DNA from: Rhizobiales bacterium GAS188
Lineage (GTDB): Bacteria; Pseudomonadota; Alphaproteobacteria; Rhizobiales; Beijerinckiaceae
Direction of reading: 5' to 3'
Assembly (NCBI GenBank): GCA_900104855.1
Contig: FNSS01000001.1
Span: 3,968,001-4,032,000 of the forward strand
DNA length: 64,000 nt
Shown here piece by piece: positions 45,446 through 53,616 of the stretch; position 1 is the first letter of the stretch; the number at the start of each line of letters is the position of its first letter. Both the position numbers and the translations under genes were made by a program. The notes below the pieces were generated by a model. That model ran no database searches and was not told the DNA's origin. It saw only the letters and a list, made by a program, of their open reading frames with translations.

Positions 45446-45750
45446 ATGTTGACGGTTAGAAGCGGTCTGCTGCCGTCGCACATTAGATAGGCTTCTGTAA
45501 TGCGGGGCGGGGTCTTGAGTGCAGGCGTCGGGAATTGCGGTGACAGTGCACTCATCTGGCGATTAGACGCTGGTTGCCGGAAATGGCGGCCGAACACCGC
45601 CAACCGTCGGCGAAGACCTCGATCATCATGCCTTCGCCCCGGTCGCCACCAGCCTCGAAATGGATGCAGCATCCGACCACTGTCACGGCGCGCGAAATGC
45701 GCTATTGTGTGGATCGTCGCCGGTCGCGGCAGCGAGGACACGGGGGGAAT
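45446..45750. other. Gap between the secreted protein and the phosphatase genes
   Basis: No supported gene. The GC content returns to the genome norm around 45.5 kb, so this stretch may contain the right-hand edge of the low-GC segment. No copy of the tRNA 3' end was found here. Confidence 0.45.
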
Positions 45751-46221
45751 ATGGATTCCTGTCGAATTCTGCTCATGCGTCACGCCGAAAAGCCGGCAGA
45801 CCCTACGGATCCCAACTTGTCGCCAGCGGGATATCAGCGCGCCGCGCAGTTGGCGAATTACATTCCAAGCGTCTTCGGCAAACCCGATTTCTTGTTTGCG
45901 GCGGCAATCTCGAAGCACAGCCGGAGGCCGGTCGAAACGCTCGAGCCGCTTTCAACCGCGATAGACGTCAAGACCGATCCTGACTTCGCGGATCAAGATT
46001 ATGCCGCATTGGCACATGAGCTGTGGTCGAATGCGAAATACAACGGCAAGCTCATTGTGATTTGCTGGCATCACGGCAACATCCCGTCACTCGCGGATGC
46101 GCTTCGGGCGAAAGCCGGCGACTACCCGGATCCATGGAGCCCTTTGGTCTTCAACCTCATCTTGCAGATCGACATCGCTCAGGGCGCGTCGACGGTCACG
46201 GAGATTACGGAACCATTCTGA
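45751..46221 (+). CDS. Histidine phosphatase superfamily protein (SixA-like)
   Basis: A 156-residue protein with the catalytic motif LMRHAEKP at residues 8-15 (phosphoacceptor His in R-H-A), a Ser-Arg-Arg region (KHSRRPVETL) and a second His in CWHHGNIP. The short length resembles SixA, a phosphohistidine phosphatase, but general phosphatases share it. The start at 45751 follows GGGGGG; the frame extends upstream. Whether it belongs to the island or to the flanking chromosome is unclear. Confidence 0.82.
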   Translation: MDSCRILLMRHAEKPADPTDPNLSPAGYQRAAQLANYIPSVFGKPDFLFAAAISKHSRRPVETLEPLSTAIDVKTDPDFADQDYAALAHELWSNAKYNGKLIVICWHHGNIPSLADALRAKAGDYPDPWSPLVFNLILQIDIAQGASTVTEITEPF

Positions 46222-46254
46222 CGGGCGATATTCCTCCAGGCGCTCCTCGATCCC

Positions 46255-47954
46255 CTACGGCGCCGCTGCCCAGGACGCCTTCTGGCTCAGCAGCCAGGAG
46301 AAGTCGGCCGTGAGCTGGCCCGATTTGGTGCCCTTCTTGGTCTGAGGATCGTAGCTCGTCCAGACGCCGGCCGAGGAGTGGCAGCCCATGCAGCTCTCGG
46401 TCGCGGAGATCTGCGTCGAGATACCGGGCTTGACCGGCGCCTTGCCGGCGTTGAGCGTCGCGTTCCAGGTCACGGGGGCCGGCTTGTAGGCGGCGATCGC
46501 GGTCCCTGGAACCAACGAGCTGTAGACGGGCGGGCAGGTGACGCTCGACGGCACACCCTCTTCCTGGTGGCAGACCGGCTGGTTGCCGCCCTGGAAATAG
46601 GTTTCCATGGTGATGTTGGTCAGGAAGACCGGCGTCGGTTGGCCGCCCGGCTTGTTGGCGACCGCCTGGGCAAGCCCGCTATCCCAGGCCGCGGGCGGGG
46701 ATTTGGGATCGGTCGGCCATTGCGTGTCGATCAGCTGGTAGTATTGCCAGATCGACTTGCTCTTGGCGAGCGCGGCGGCGACCTCGGCATTGAGATGCAC
46801 CTTGTCCGCCGGGATCGGAAGCGTGCGGGATGCCTGAACCGGGATCCCCGGATAGACGCCGTTGGCGTTCTTCTGCGGCTCCACGTCGGTCGTGCAGATC
46901 GGGCAGTCCGGGCTATTGAACGAAGCGCGCAGATTGGAATGGGCGACCTGATCGACATCGAGATTGTCGACCTGCTCGAAAGTCGCCCAGATCCATTGCG
47001 GCGATGTCTCGCTCTTATGGGCGATATGCATGCCCACCAAGCCGACCTTGACCTTCCTTTGCACCGGCGCGCCGTCAGGCCCCTGATCCATGATGTAGGC
47101 GTCCTCGACGAAGAACCGGCCGGGATCGTCCTTGCCGGGTTCCAGCACCTTCCAGGCGAGCTTCAATTCGAACGCGCCGCTCCAATCCTGGCTCGGATGG
47201 CCGGTCGGCATGTCGACCTTGTTGCCGCCCTTGGTGAAGTCGACCTGGCCGTTGATGTTGTAGAGCTTGTGATCGCACAGATAGGTGACTTCGTTGGGAT
47301 CGATCATGATTTCGTAAAACACGAAATTACCATTCTGATCGATAAGAGGTCCCGTGAAGGCCTGCTGGATGTCGCCGCCCACATTGGCGACGTTGAGCTC
47401 GCCGACCGCAGAGATCACGCCTAGGAAGCGCGTGGCGCGCGGATTCGCGGCCGCATTGGCTTCGAGGCGAAAAGCCGGCAGGCCTCGGCTCACCGGACGG
47501 GCGATATCCCGGGTCAGCACCAGCTGGCGCATCGCGACCGGCTGAGCGCAAGCCGCAGGGATGGCCCCACTGTCCTGGAAAATCGTGCTGCCATTGTGCC
47601 ACAGCGTCCAGTGCGGCGGACCGAAACTCGTATCTTCGAGCCGAGGAGCCGGCCGACCCTGGTCGTTGGTCGGCCAATTCAGCGCGAGGAACATCTGCCA
47701 GGCATTGAGGTCGAACTCGCGCTGCACCTTGCTGAATTGCTTCGCCTTCTCGAGCTCCTCCTTGAGCGCGATGTCGACATCGCCCGGCATCGGGGCTTCA
47801 CGGCAGGCGCGAAATTCGGGAAGGCAGCGAGATAGGCGGGCCTCGAAGGCGGGGCGCCGATTGCCGCCGCTCCCGCGGCAATAATGCCGAGGCTGATCGC
47901 TCCTGCGATGACGGTGCGGTGGCGGGCGAGAAGTCTAGTCGCACGGTAGCTCAT
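46255..47954 (-). pseudogene. Frameshifted exported cytochrome c-like protein
   Basis: The first part (from ATG 47954, GGGGGG ribosome site) encodes a signal/anchor (RTVIAGAISLGIIAAGAAAIG) and runs to APP; the rest continues in another frame as FEARLSRCLPEFRACREAP, then MPGDVDIALKEELEKAKQ to the end at 46255. The switch falls at a run of four G (47851-47854), consistent with a one-base indel or a sequencing error. The downstream 511-residue frame ends with one haem motif CMGCH and contains CPIC and scattered Cys. Without the shift the protein would be about 565 residues and periplasmic. I do not know the family's substrate. Confidence 0.75.
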
Positions 47955-47977
47955 GGCGTGTTCCCCCCTGCCATGCT

Positions 47978-48045
47978 CGATGCCAAGACGCCTGCGATGC
48001 CAAGACGTCTTCGATGCCTGGACGTCCGCGATGCTGAGACGTCGA
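47978..48045. repeat. Four 17-bp tandem repeats upstream of the cytochrome-like gene
   Basis: Units: CGATGCCAAGACGCCTG, CGATGCCAAGACGTCTT, CGATGCCTGGACGTCCG, CGATGCTGAGACGTCGA. They begin 24 bases before the start codon of the leftward gene. The conserved GACGTC core and regular spacing of about 1.6 helical turns could serve a DNA-binding protein. Confidence 0.85.
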
Positions 48046-48185
48046 AGCCTAAAACTGTATTGATAAAGTCGCCAATAGGCCTTTCAAACTGCAGTCATGA
48101 TAACTGAAAACTCGCTGACATCAAGCGCTCCCCACGTATAAACGTCGTCATGAAAAGAGCTGAGCGATCTCAGTGGGTTGTGATC

Positions 48186-48530
48186 TCAGTCCTCGACGAA
48201 GGATTTCAGCCTCGCCAAAGCATGGTCCCAATGGTCGGAGACGCGCTCGAGGTAAGATTGGAGCTCATCGAGAGGCTCCGGCCTGAACTCGAACAGGCTC
48301 TCGCGTCCGACGCGTATGCCGTGCACCACACCTGCGCTCTCCAGCACGCGAAGATGCTTGGTGATCGCCTGTCGCGTCAGCATCGAGCCTTCGGCCAGCC
48401 GGGAGATCGATTGCGGCCGCCCATTGGACAATTTGCCGATGAGGGACAGCCGCGTTTCATCGCCCAAAGCCGCAAAGACCGACGCACGATCCTTGAGCTC
48501 GTTGCGGCGCTTAGGCCGGGCGCTCGACAT
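48186..48530 (-). CDS. ArsR-family transcriptional regulator
   Basis: A 114-residue winged-helix regulator: FAALGDETRLSLIGKLSNG, then recognition helix MLTRQAITKHLRVLESAG and wing GIRVGRESLFEF. No CxC metal site, so it is of the non-metal-sensing group commonly paired with an SRPBCC (AHSA1) protein. Its start lies inside the end of that partner gene (20-base overlap), so the two are translated together. Confidence 0.92.
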   Translation of the reverse strand: MSSARPKRRNELKDRASVFAALGDETRLSLIGKLSNGRPQSISRLAEGSMLTRQAITKHLRVLESAGVVHGIRVGRESLFEFRPEPLDELQSYLERVSDHWDHALARLKSFVED

Positions 48531-48963
48531 GGTTCTTGATATTGGTCATCTGCTGGGTCCAGCCGCGTTCATTCATCCGGAAGGCTTCGAACCGGCGTTC
48601 CTTGGGAATGGCGTCGAACCCGGATTCCGTGAGGACCAGGACGGTGCCGCCTCCTCCCGGCTCGAGCCTGAACTCGACCAGGGTCGTCGGCTCGCCGGAA
48701 TAGTCGATGGCGGGATCGATCGCATAGGGATGCCAGGTGAACGAAAACAGCCGTTCGGGTTCCATCTTCCGCACCGTCGCTTCCCATTTGAGGTGCTCGT
48801 AGCCCGGATGGGTGATGTGGCCGCGCGAGACTTGTCCCGGCGCGAAGGGAGCATCGAGCTTCACCCGAAACCATTCGCCGAACTCGCGATGGTCCGTCAA
48901 CGCACGCCAGACCCGGGATATGGGCGCCTTCAATTCGATACGCTTCTCAATGCTATTGCTCAT
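48511..48963 (-). CDS. SRPBCC (AHSA1-like) domain protein
   Basis: A 150-residue START-fold protein: IEKRIELKAPISRVWRALTD, EFGEWFRVKL, LFSFTWHPYAID and the C-terminal RRFEAFRMNERGWTQQMTNI are typical of the AHSA1/Activator family. These bind hydrophobic ligands and are often controlled by the adjacent ArsR. Start at 48963 has AGGAGG at six bases. Unusually the SRPBCC gene precedes its ArsR partner. Confidence 0.9.
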   Translation of the reverse strand: MSNSIEKRIELKAPISRVWRALTDHREFGEWFRVKLDAPFAPGQVSRGHITHPGYEHLKWEATVRKMEPERLFSFTWHPYAIDPAIDYSGEPTTLVEFRLEPGGGGTVLVLTESGFDAIPKERRFEAFRMNERGWTQQMTNIKNHVERPA

Positions 48964-49117
48964 GCGCAACCTCCTGGTTGCGGTTTAATATGGAGAGGTT
49001 TGCGTCAACGCGCAACCATTTTGTTGCGCTTAAGCCGGAGACGATACGCCGGCAGTTCATAACCTCGCACAACGCAGCGAGCACCATGCGAGATAAGCGG
49101 GCGCGACGCCAGGGACG

Positions 49118-49792
49118 TCAGCTCACATTGCTCGCGAGCACGATGACCTTGGACCCGATATGCACGCGGTCATAGAGGTCGATCACGTCCTGATTGATGA
49201 GGCGAATGCACCCCGACGAGACGCGGGTGCCGATGCTTTCGGGCTCGTTCGTGCCGTGGATGCGATAGAGCGTGTCGCGATCACCCTGGTAGAGGTACAT
49301 CGCTCGCGCGCCGAGCGGATTGTCGAGCCCGCCCGGCATGCCGTCGGCAAATTCCTCGAGCTCGGGCTGACGCCTGATCATCTGCGACGGCGGTGTCCAG
49401 CTCGGCCATTCGGATTTGCGCCTGACATTCGCAACGCCGCTCCAGCCGAACCCTTGGCGCCCGACGCCGACGCCGTAGCGAATGGCACGCCCGCCGCCCT
49501 TCACGTAGAGAAGATGCCGGCTACCGGGATCGATGATGATCGTGCCCGGCCCCTCGCGCCCGGAATAGCTGACCTCCTGGCGCAGGAAGGCAGGATCGAT
49601 TCGGGCGGTGTTGACGGCTGGGATTTCGTACTCGTCATCTTCGATCTCGCCATAGGCAGCGTCGCGCGGCCCGAATAGCGCGCCAGGCGGGACCCGGCGC
49701 CCCATGAGACGGGGCGCACAGCCGCCAAGAACAGCGATCAGGCCAACCGCGGGCAGGCCAACCGCGAAGAGTCGTCGGGTCATCTTTGTCAT
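49118..49792 (-). CDS. L,D-transpeptidase (YkuD domain), lipoprotein
   Basis: A 224-residue peptidoglycan cross-linking enzyme. The lipobox VLGGC near residue 25 predicts a lipid anchor. The YkuD domain runs from about residue 75 and ends with the catalytic motif HGTNEP followed by SSGCIRL (catalytic Cys). These enzymes make 3-3 cross-links or attach proteins to peptidoglycan; Hyphomicrobiales encode many. Start at 49792 follows AAGGAG. It lies alone between an ArsR/SRPBCC pair and an oxidoreductase gene. Confidence 0.95.
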   Translation of the reverse strand: MTKMTRRLFAVGLPAVGLIAVLGGCAPRLMGRRVPPGALFGPRDAAYGEIEDDEYEIPAVNTARIDPAFLRQEVSYSGREGPGTIIIDPGSRHLLYVKGGGRAIRYGVGVGRQGFGWSGVANVRRKSEWPSWTPPSQMIRRQPELEEFADGMPGGLDNPLGARAMYLYQGDRDTLYRIHGTNEPESIGTRVSSGCIRLINQDVIDLYDRVHIGSKVIVLASNVS

Positions 49793-49857
49793 TTTGGCTC
49801 CTTTTGGGCGCGAGACGCGAACTCGCAATCCGGCCGGAGAGTTCCATTGAACGCCGG

Positions 49858-49898
49858 GATCCCGGGCGTCGACCTGGGACCGCGGGCGTCTCGCCCTG
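49858..49898. repeat. Intergenic repeat, family C
   Basis: GGGCGTCGACCTGGGACCGC followed by GGGCGTCTCGCCC matches 10552-10588 almost base for base. It lies between the L,D-transpeptidase and oxidoreductase genes. Confidence 0.85.
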
Positions 49899-49930
49899 GT
49901 GATGGGATCCGAAGCTCGCGCGATCCGGTC

Positions 49931-51178
49931 CTATCCCGGTCGCGCTACCACGGGCACGTAGTCGTCGAGATTTTCGTCCGCGAACATCACCGTCCGGCCG
50001 AGCTCGGCCGATCGGTAGAGCGCCATCAGCATGCGCGACACTTCGAGGCCATCCGCGAAGGTCTCGGTCGGCATCTCGCCCCGTCGGAACGCCTCGACGA
50101 AATGCCGGTCTTCCAGTGTGTAGCCGTAGATGCCGGCCTCGTCGTCGAGCACCGGCATCAGGCCCTGCTCGGCGTTCTGCTTCTCGACGAGGTCCTCGCC
50201 GGCGCCGCCCGTCACGGCGCGCGACAGGAACACCTTCAGCCCCGTATTCAGTGACGAGAACTCCATCGCGTATTCGGGGCCGAGCAGTTCCAGCGTGATG
50301 CGAAGCCCGGGCCCCACATAGGCCCAGGAGGTGGTCGCTTCGATGATCACCGTGCGGCCTTCGGGGTCTTCGAGCGTCAGCAGGCCGCGCGCGAAGTCCT
50401 CCGCCGGTCGGCGCGCATAATCGACGCTTGCGCCCATCGCGGCTTTGAGCTTTTCGACATAGGGCGGCCGCGTCCATTTCAAGTTCGCCACCGTGGCTGT
50501 CGCGGAGATGAGCTCGAGAGCGTCGCGTTTCTCGCTCGGCGCGGTCAGGAGGAAACGCGCCACCTCGACGCTATGGCACATCATGTCGGAGAGCACGCCG
50601 CCGCCCTGCTTTTCGCCTTGCCAGAACCAGGGCTCATGCGGGCCTGAATGCTCCTCGGCGGCACGCGCGAGGTACGGCCGCCCGGTCGTCGGCACGGCAC
50701 GCCGCCAGATGATCTCACGGCCGCGTTGCACGGCCGTCGAGAAGAGCTGGCTTTCGAGATAGCCGTGCAGCAGGCCGCAATCTTCGACGAGGCGCAGCAT
50801 CTCGCGCGCCTCAGCGAGAGTGCGGGCGAGCGGCTTCTCGCAGGCGATGGCGCGTAGCTTCGCCGAGCCCGATTTCACCAGGCGATGGATATGGCGCATC
50901 GCGTCGAGCCGCGCATGGTTTGGATTGACGAGCCAGACCGCGTCGACCTCGCCCGAAACCAGCATCGCTTCGAGACTCGCATAGGCCAGGCATTGGCCGA
51001 GATCGAGCGTTCTCGCCTTGGCGGCGAAATCCTCGCGGTGCGCGGCCGTCGGGCTATGAACGCCGGTGACGACGACGTTGCGGACACCCGTCAGCGCCTG
51101 CAGATGGAATTTCGCGACGAAGCCTGAGCCGATGAAGCCGATCCTGAGCGTCGAAAGCCTTGGATAGCGGATGGACAC
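49931..51178 (-). CDS. Gfo/Idh/MocA-family oxidoreductase
   Basis: A 415-residue NAD(P)-dependent dehydrogenase. The Rossmann motif is GFIGSGFVAKFH at the N-terminus, ACEKPLAR carries the family Glu-Lys-Pro, and SDMMCHSVEVARFLL contains the catalytic-region His. Substrate is probably a sugar or inositol derivative; no sugar transporter is nearby. The start is GTG 51178, seven bases after the clpS stop, so the two may be co-transcribed; the frame extends further upstream through clpS. Confidence 0.9.
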   Translation of the reverse strand: MSIRYPRLSTLRIGFIGSGFVAKFHLQALTGVRNVVVTGVHSPTAAHREDFAAKARTLDLGQCLAYASLEAMLVSGEVDAVWLVNPNHARLDAMRHIHRLVKSGSAKLRAIACEKPLARTLAEAREMLRLVEDCGLLHGYLESQLFSTAVQRGREIIWRRAVPTTGRPYLARAAEEHSGPHEPWFWQGEKQGGGVLSDMMCHSVEVARFLLTAPSEKRDALELISATATVANLKWTRPPYVEKLKAAMGASVDYARRPAEDFARGLLTLEDPEGRTVIIEATTSWAYVGPGLRITLELLGPEYAMEFSSLNTGLKVFLSRAVTGGAGEDLVEKQNAEQGLMPVLDDEAGIYGYTLEDRHFVEAFRRGEMPTETFADGLEVSRMLMALYRSAELGRTVMFADENLDDYVPVVARPG

Positions 51179-51185
51179 GGCAGGG

Positions 51186-51491
51186 CTACTCTTCAGGCTC
51201 GGTCGTGAACAGGAGCGGATAGCCCTTGCTGCGGCCGGCGTCCGTCGCCCTCGTTGCCTTGGTTTCGGCAATGTCCCTCGTGTAGACGGCAACCACACAG
51301 ACGCCGCGCTTATGGGCGGTTATCATCACCTGATGGGCGTGAGCCTCGCTCATGCGAAACTCCGCCTTCAGGACGATGACGACGAACTCCCGGGGCGTAT
51401 AGTCGTCATTGACCAGAATGACCTTGTGAAGGCGCGGTCGTTCGGTTTTCAGCCGAATCTTGGTGCGTGGCTTGGTGACGATCTCACTCAT
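51186..51491 (-). CDS. clpS: ATP-dependent Clp protease adaptor ClpS
   Basis: A 101-residue adaptor that delivers N-degron proteins to ClpAP. The core is HKVILVNDDYTPREFVVIVL with the Asn-Asp pair that recognises the substrate amino terminus, followed by AHAHQVMITAHKRG. The charged disordered N-terminus is short. clpA is not next to it. The long open frame upstream is spurious; Met at 51491 is the family start. A Gfo/Idh oxidoreductase gene follows immediately. Confidence 0.95.
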   Translation of the reverse strand: MSEIVTKPRTKIRLKTERPRLHKVILVNDDYTPREFVVIVLKAEFRMSEAHAHQVMITAHKRGVCVVAVYTRDIAETKATRATDAGRSKGYPLLFTTEPEE

Positions 51492-51579
51492 CGGAGACCT
51501 ACTCCGGATGACGGCCCGAATGCAGAATTGCGATTGAGGCTTTTCGCATATTTGGGCCCGTCGGTCGATTCTGCGTGGT

Positions 51580-52023
51580 TCACGACCCCGGAGATGGCGA
51601 AGCCGCCGCGCGAGGGATCGCGGCGCCGGCGTCGACCAGGCGGGCGGTCGATGTGGCACGCGCCAGCATGCGGTCATCCGGCCCGAACAGGCGCGCCTCG
51701 AGGAAGGCGATCGTGCCGCCGAGCTGCACGACCTGCCCTTCGCCGAAGAGAGGGCCGGGCTTGGCCGGTGCCAGGAAGCTGACATTCATGTCGATCGTCG
51801 CGGTAAATCGCGCGCCGTTTGTCATGATCCAGGCTGCCGGCCCCATGCAATCGTCGAGCATCGCGGTGAGGAACCCGCCCTGCACGAAACCGGCGGGGTT
51901 GAGGAATTCGTCCCGGCCCTCGAAGCCGATCCGCACCCAGCCTTTCGCCTGGTCATGCGCCAGCAGCCGCCAGCCGAGCAGCACGGCGGAGGGGGAATGG
52001 GGGATTGCGGGAAGATCGGTCAT
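51580..52023 (-). CDS. PaaI-family hot-dog thioesterase
   Basis: A 147-residue acyl-CoA thioesterase-type protein: FLNPAGFVQGGFLTAMLDDCMG is the hot-dog helix with the family Asn and Gly-Gly residues, then ATIDMNVSFLAPAKPG. Substrate acyl group unknown. It is a single gene upstream of clpS but separated by 88 bases. Confidence 0.88.
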   Translation of the reverse strand: MTDLPAIPHSPSAVLLGWRLLAHDQAKGWVRIGFEGRDEFLNPAGFVQGGFLTAMLDDCMGPAAWIMTNGARFTATIDMNVSFLAPAKPGPLFGEGQVVQLGGTIAFLEARLFGPDDRMLARATSTARLVDAGAAIPRAAASPSPGS

Positions 52024-52137
52024 GAGAGCCGCCGGGCTGGCTTCGGTTGCCCGATCGTAGAACGACGCTGCTGACAGCGTTGTGTCAGGAGCCTATGCGG
52101 CGCGCAACCCGCCGCTAGGGCACCAGCGCCGATCATC

Positions 52138-52205
52138 TCCCTCCCCCCGCGACCCTCGGACTTGTTCCGAGGGGTGTGGCGGGGAGGGTACGGGTGGGGG
52201 GCGGT
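52138..52205. repeat. Intergenic repeat with families B and E joined
   Basis: CCCTCGGA-CTTGT-TCCGAGGG repeats the family B hairpin, and the adjoining GGGGAGGGTACGGGTGGGGG recurs at 53556-53585, where it has become the end of a methyltransferase gene. Confidence 0.75.
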
Positions 52206-52289
52206 TCAAAACAAGCACCGGCTGATCAAGCAAGTTATTCCCGGACGGCGCCCAACCCGACGCGCTTGCGTTCACAGACACGCGACGCT

Positions 52290-52823
52290 TCAACTGTCGC
52301 TCTTCGCGGCTCCGCTCTTCGCCCGCCCCGCCTTGCCCGTCCTGGAGGTGGCCGGTTCGGCGCGCAGCGTCGCCATCGCGGCGACCGCGGCTTCGTGGGC
52401 TCGCACGAAGAAATCCAGCAGCAGAGCGAGCTCTTTGTCGTCATAAGGCGAGAGGGCCGACATGGCGGCCTGCTCCATCGGCTTGAACAGTGGCGCGACC
52501 CGGCGCTCGATCGCCGGCAGGGCCCGCACCAGGACCTTGCGGCGGTCGGCAGGGTCGTGCTCGCGTCTCGCCAATCCGGCCCGATCGAGCCGGTCGATCA
52601 CGCCCGTGATGGCGCCGGTGGTCAGGCCGGTGGCGCGCGCGAGCTCGCCGGCCGCCACCGGGCCGCGCATGACGATGACATCGAGGCATTCGAGGTCGGT
52701 GCTGTTGATGCCGAGGCGCAGGGCGACGGCCTGGCTGTAGAGCACGCCCTGGCCGCTGGCATCGCGCATGGCGCGGTTGAGCGCGCCCATCAATTCATCT
52801 CGACCCATCTGGCGCCTTGACAT
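52290..52823 (-). CDS. MarR-family transcriptional regulator
   Basis: A 177-residue winged-helix regulator: GPVAAGELARATGLTTGAIT is the recognition region and DPADRRKVLVRAL the wing. A basic C-terminal tail (SRTGKAGRAKSGAAKSD) is extra. It is divergent from a methyltransferase gene, with two perfect palindromes in the 73-base gap, and so probably represses both itself and that gene. Confidence 0.93.
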   Translation of the reverse strand: MSRRQMGRDELMGALNRAMRDASGQGVLYSQAVALRLGINSTDLECLDVIVMRGPVAAGELARATGLTTGAITGVIDRLDRAGLARREHDPADRRKVLVRALPAIERRVAPLFKPMEQAAMSALSPYDDKELALLLDFFVRAHEAAVAAMATLRAEPATSRTGKAGRAKSGAAKSDS

Positions 52824-52834
52824 CGCTCGGCCTG

Positions 52835-52868
52835 TTATCTTAGATAATAAATATCTTAGCGCCTAAGA
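52835..52868. promoter_or_regulatory. Two palindromic operators between marR-like and methyltransferase genes
   Basis: TTATC-TTA-GATAA (52835-52847) and TCTTAG-CGC-CTAAGA (52854-52868) are perfect dyads whose centres are 20 bases apart (about two turns). They share TATCTTAG. The AT-rich sequence stands out in this genome and is the expected MarR binding area. Confidence 0.75.
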
Positions 52869-52896
52869 CAAAAGCCCGTCGGCAAAGGATCTGATC

Positions 52897-53616
52897 ATGG
52901 ATATCGCTTCGAAGCCGTCGAAGAAAGCCCATAGGGGCCTCGCCATGGAGGGAATGCTCGCGACCTGGTACGCGAAGAACACCGCCAACGACCTGCCTGA
53001 ATTCGAGGCTTGTGCCAGGCGGATCGCCGAACATCTGGGAGCGGGCAGCCATGTGCTCGAAATCGCGCCGGGACCGGGATATCTGGCGATCGCGCTGGCG
53101 AAGCTCGGACCTTACCGGATCGCGGGCCTCGACATCAGCCGATCCTTCGTGCGCATGGCCGCCGACAACGCCGCAAGAGCCGGGGTCGAGGTCGAATTCC
53201 GGTACGGCGACGCTGCCGCCATCCCCGATCCGGCCGAGACATTCGACTTCATCGTCTGCCGGGCGGCCTTCAAGAATTTCGGCGATCCGGTCGGCGCGTT
53301 GCGCGAGATGCACCGTGTCCTGCAACCCGGCGGAAAGGCGCTGATCATCGATATGCGCAACGATGCCTCGAACGAGGCGATCGACGACAAGGTCGACGAG
53401 ATGAAGCTCGGCCGCATGAGCTCATTCATCACCAGGGCGATTTTCAAATACAGCCTGCGCAAGAGGGCCTATTCCAGGGCCGATTTTCAGCGCATGGCGG
53501 CAGCGACCCCCTTCGGCAGTGCCGACATCCGGGAGGAACCGCTCGGCTTCGTGGTGGGGAGGGTACGGGTAGGGTACGGGTGGGGGCGTTTCGATCAGAG
53601 CGACGGCCGAAGCTGA
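52897..53616 (+). CDS. Class I SAM-dependent methyltransferase
   Basis: A 239-residue methyltransferase: motif I VLEIAPGPGYLAIAL, motif II-like GLDISRSFVRMAADNA, then DFIVCRAAFKNFGDP and VLQPGGKALIIDM. It belongs to the UbiE/Coq5-like group; substrate unknown. Controlled with the divergent MarR gene. The last about 20 residues (from GRVRVGYGWGR) are encoded by the repeat GGGTACGGGT, so the natural end has been replaced. Its stop overlaps the convergent EamA gene by 22 bases. Confidence 0.9.
   Translation: MDIASKPSKKAHRGLAMEGMLATWYAKNTANDLPEFEACARRIAEHLGAGSHVLEIAPGPGYLAIALAKLGPYRIAGLDISRSFVRMAADNAARAGVEVEFRYGDAAAIPDPAETFDFIVCRAAFKNFGDPVGALREMHRVLQPGGKALIIDMRNDASNEAIDDKVDEMKLGRMSSFITRAIFKYSLRKRAYSRADFQRMAAATPFGSADIREEPLGFVVGRVRVGYGWGRFDQSDGRS

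Noticed and set aside
47978-48045. CRISPR or replication iterons
   Set aside because: No spacers; no rep or par gene nearby. Kept only as tandem repeats upstream of a gene.
40959-48185. Complete integrative element with attL and attR at tRNA-Leu
   Set aside because: No integrase gene and no second copy of the tRNA 3' end was found by eye; only an island-like composition change is supported.
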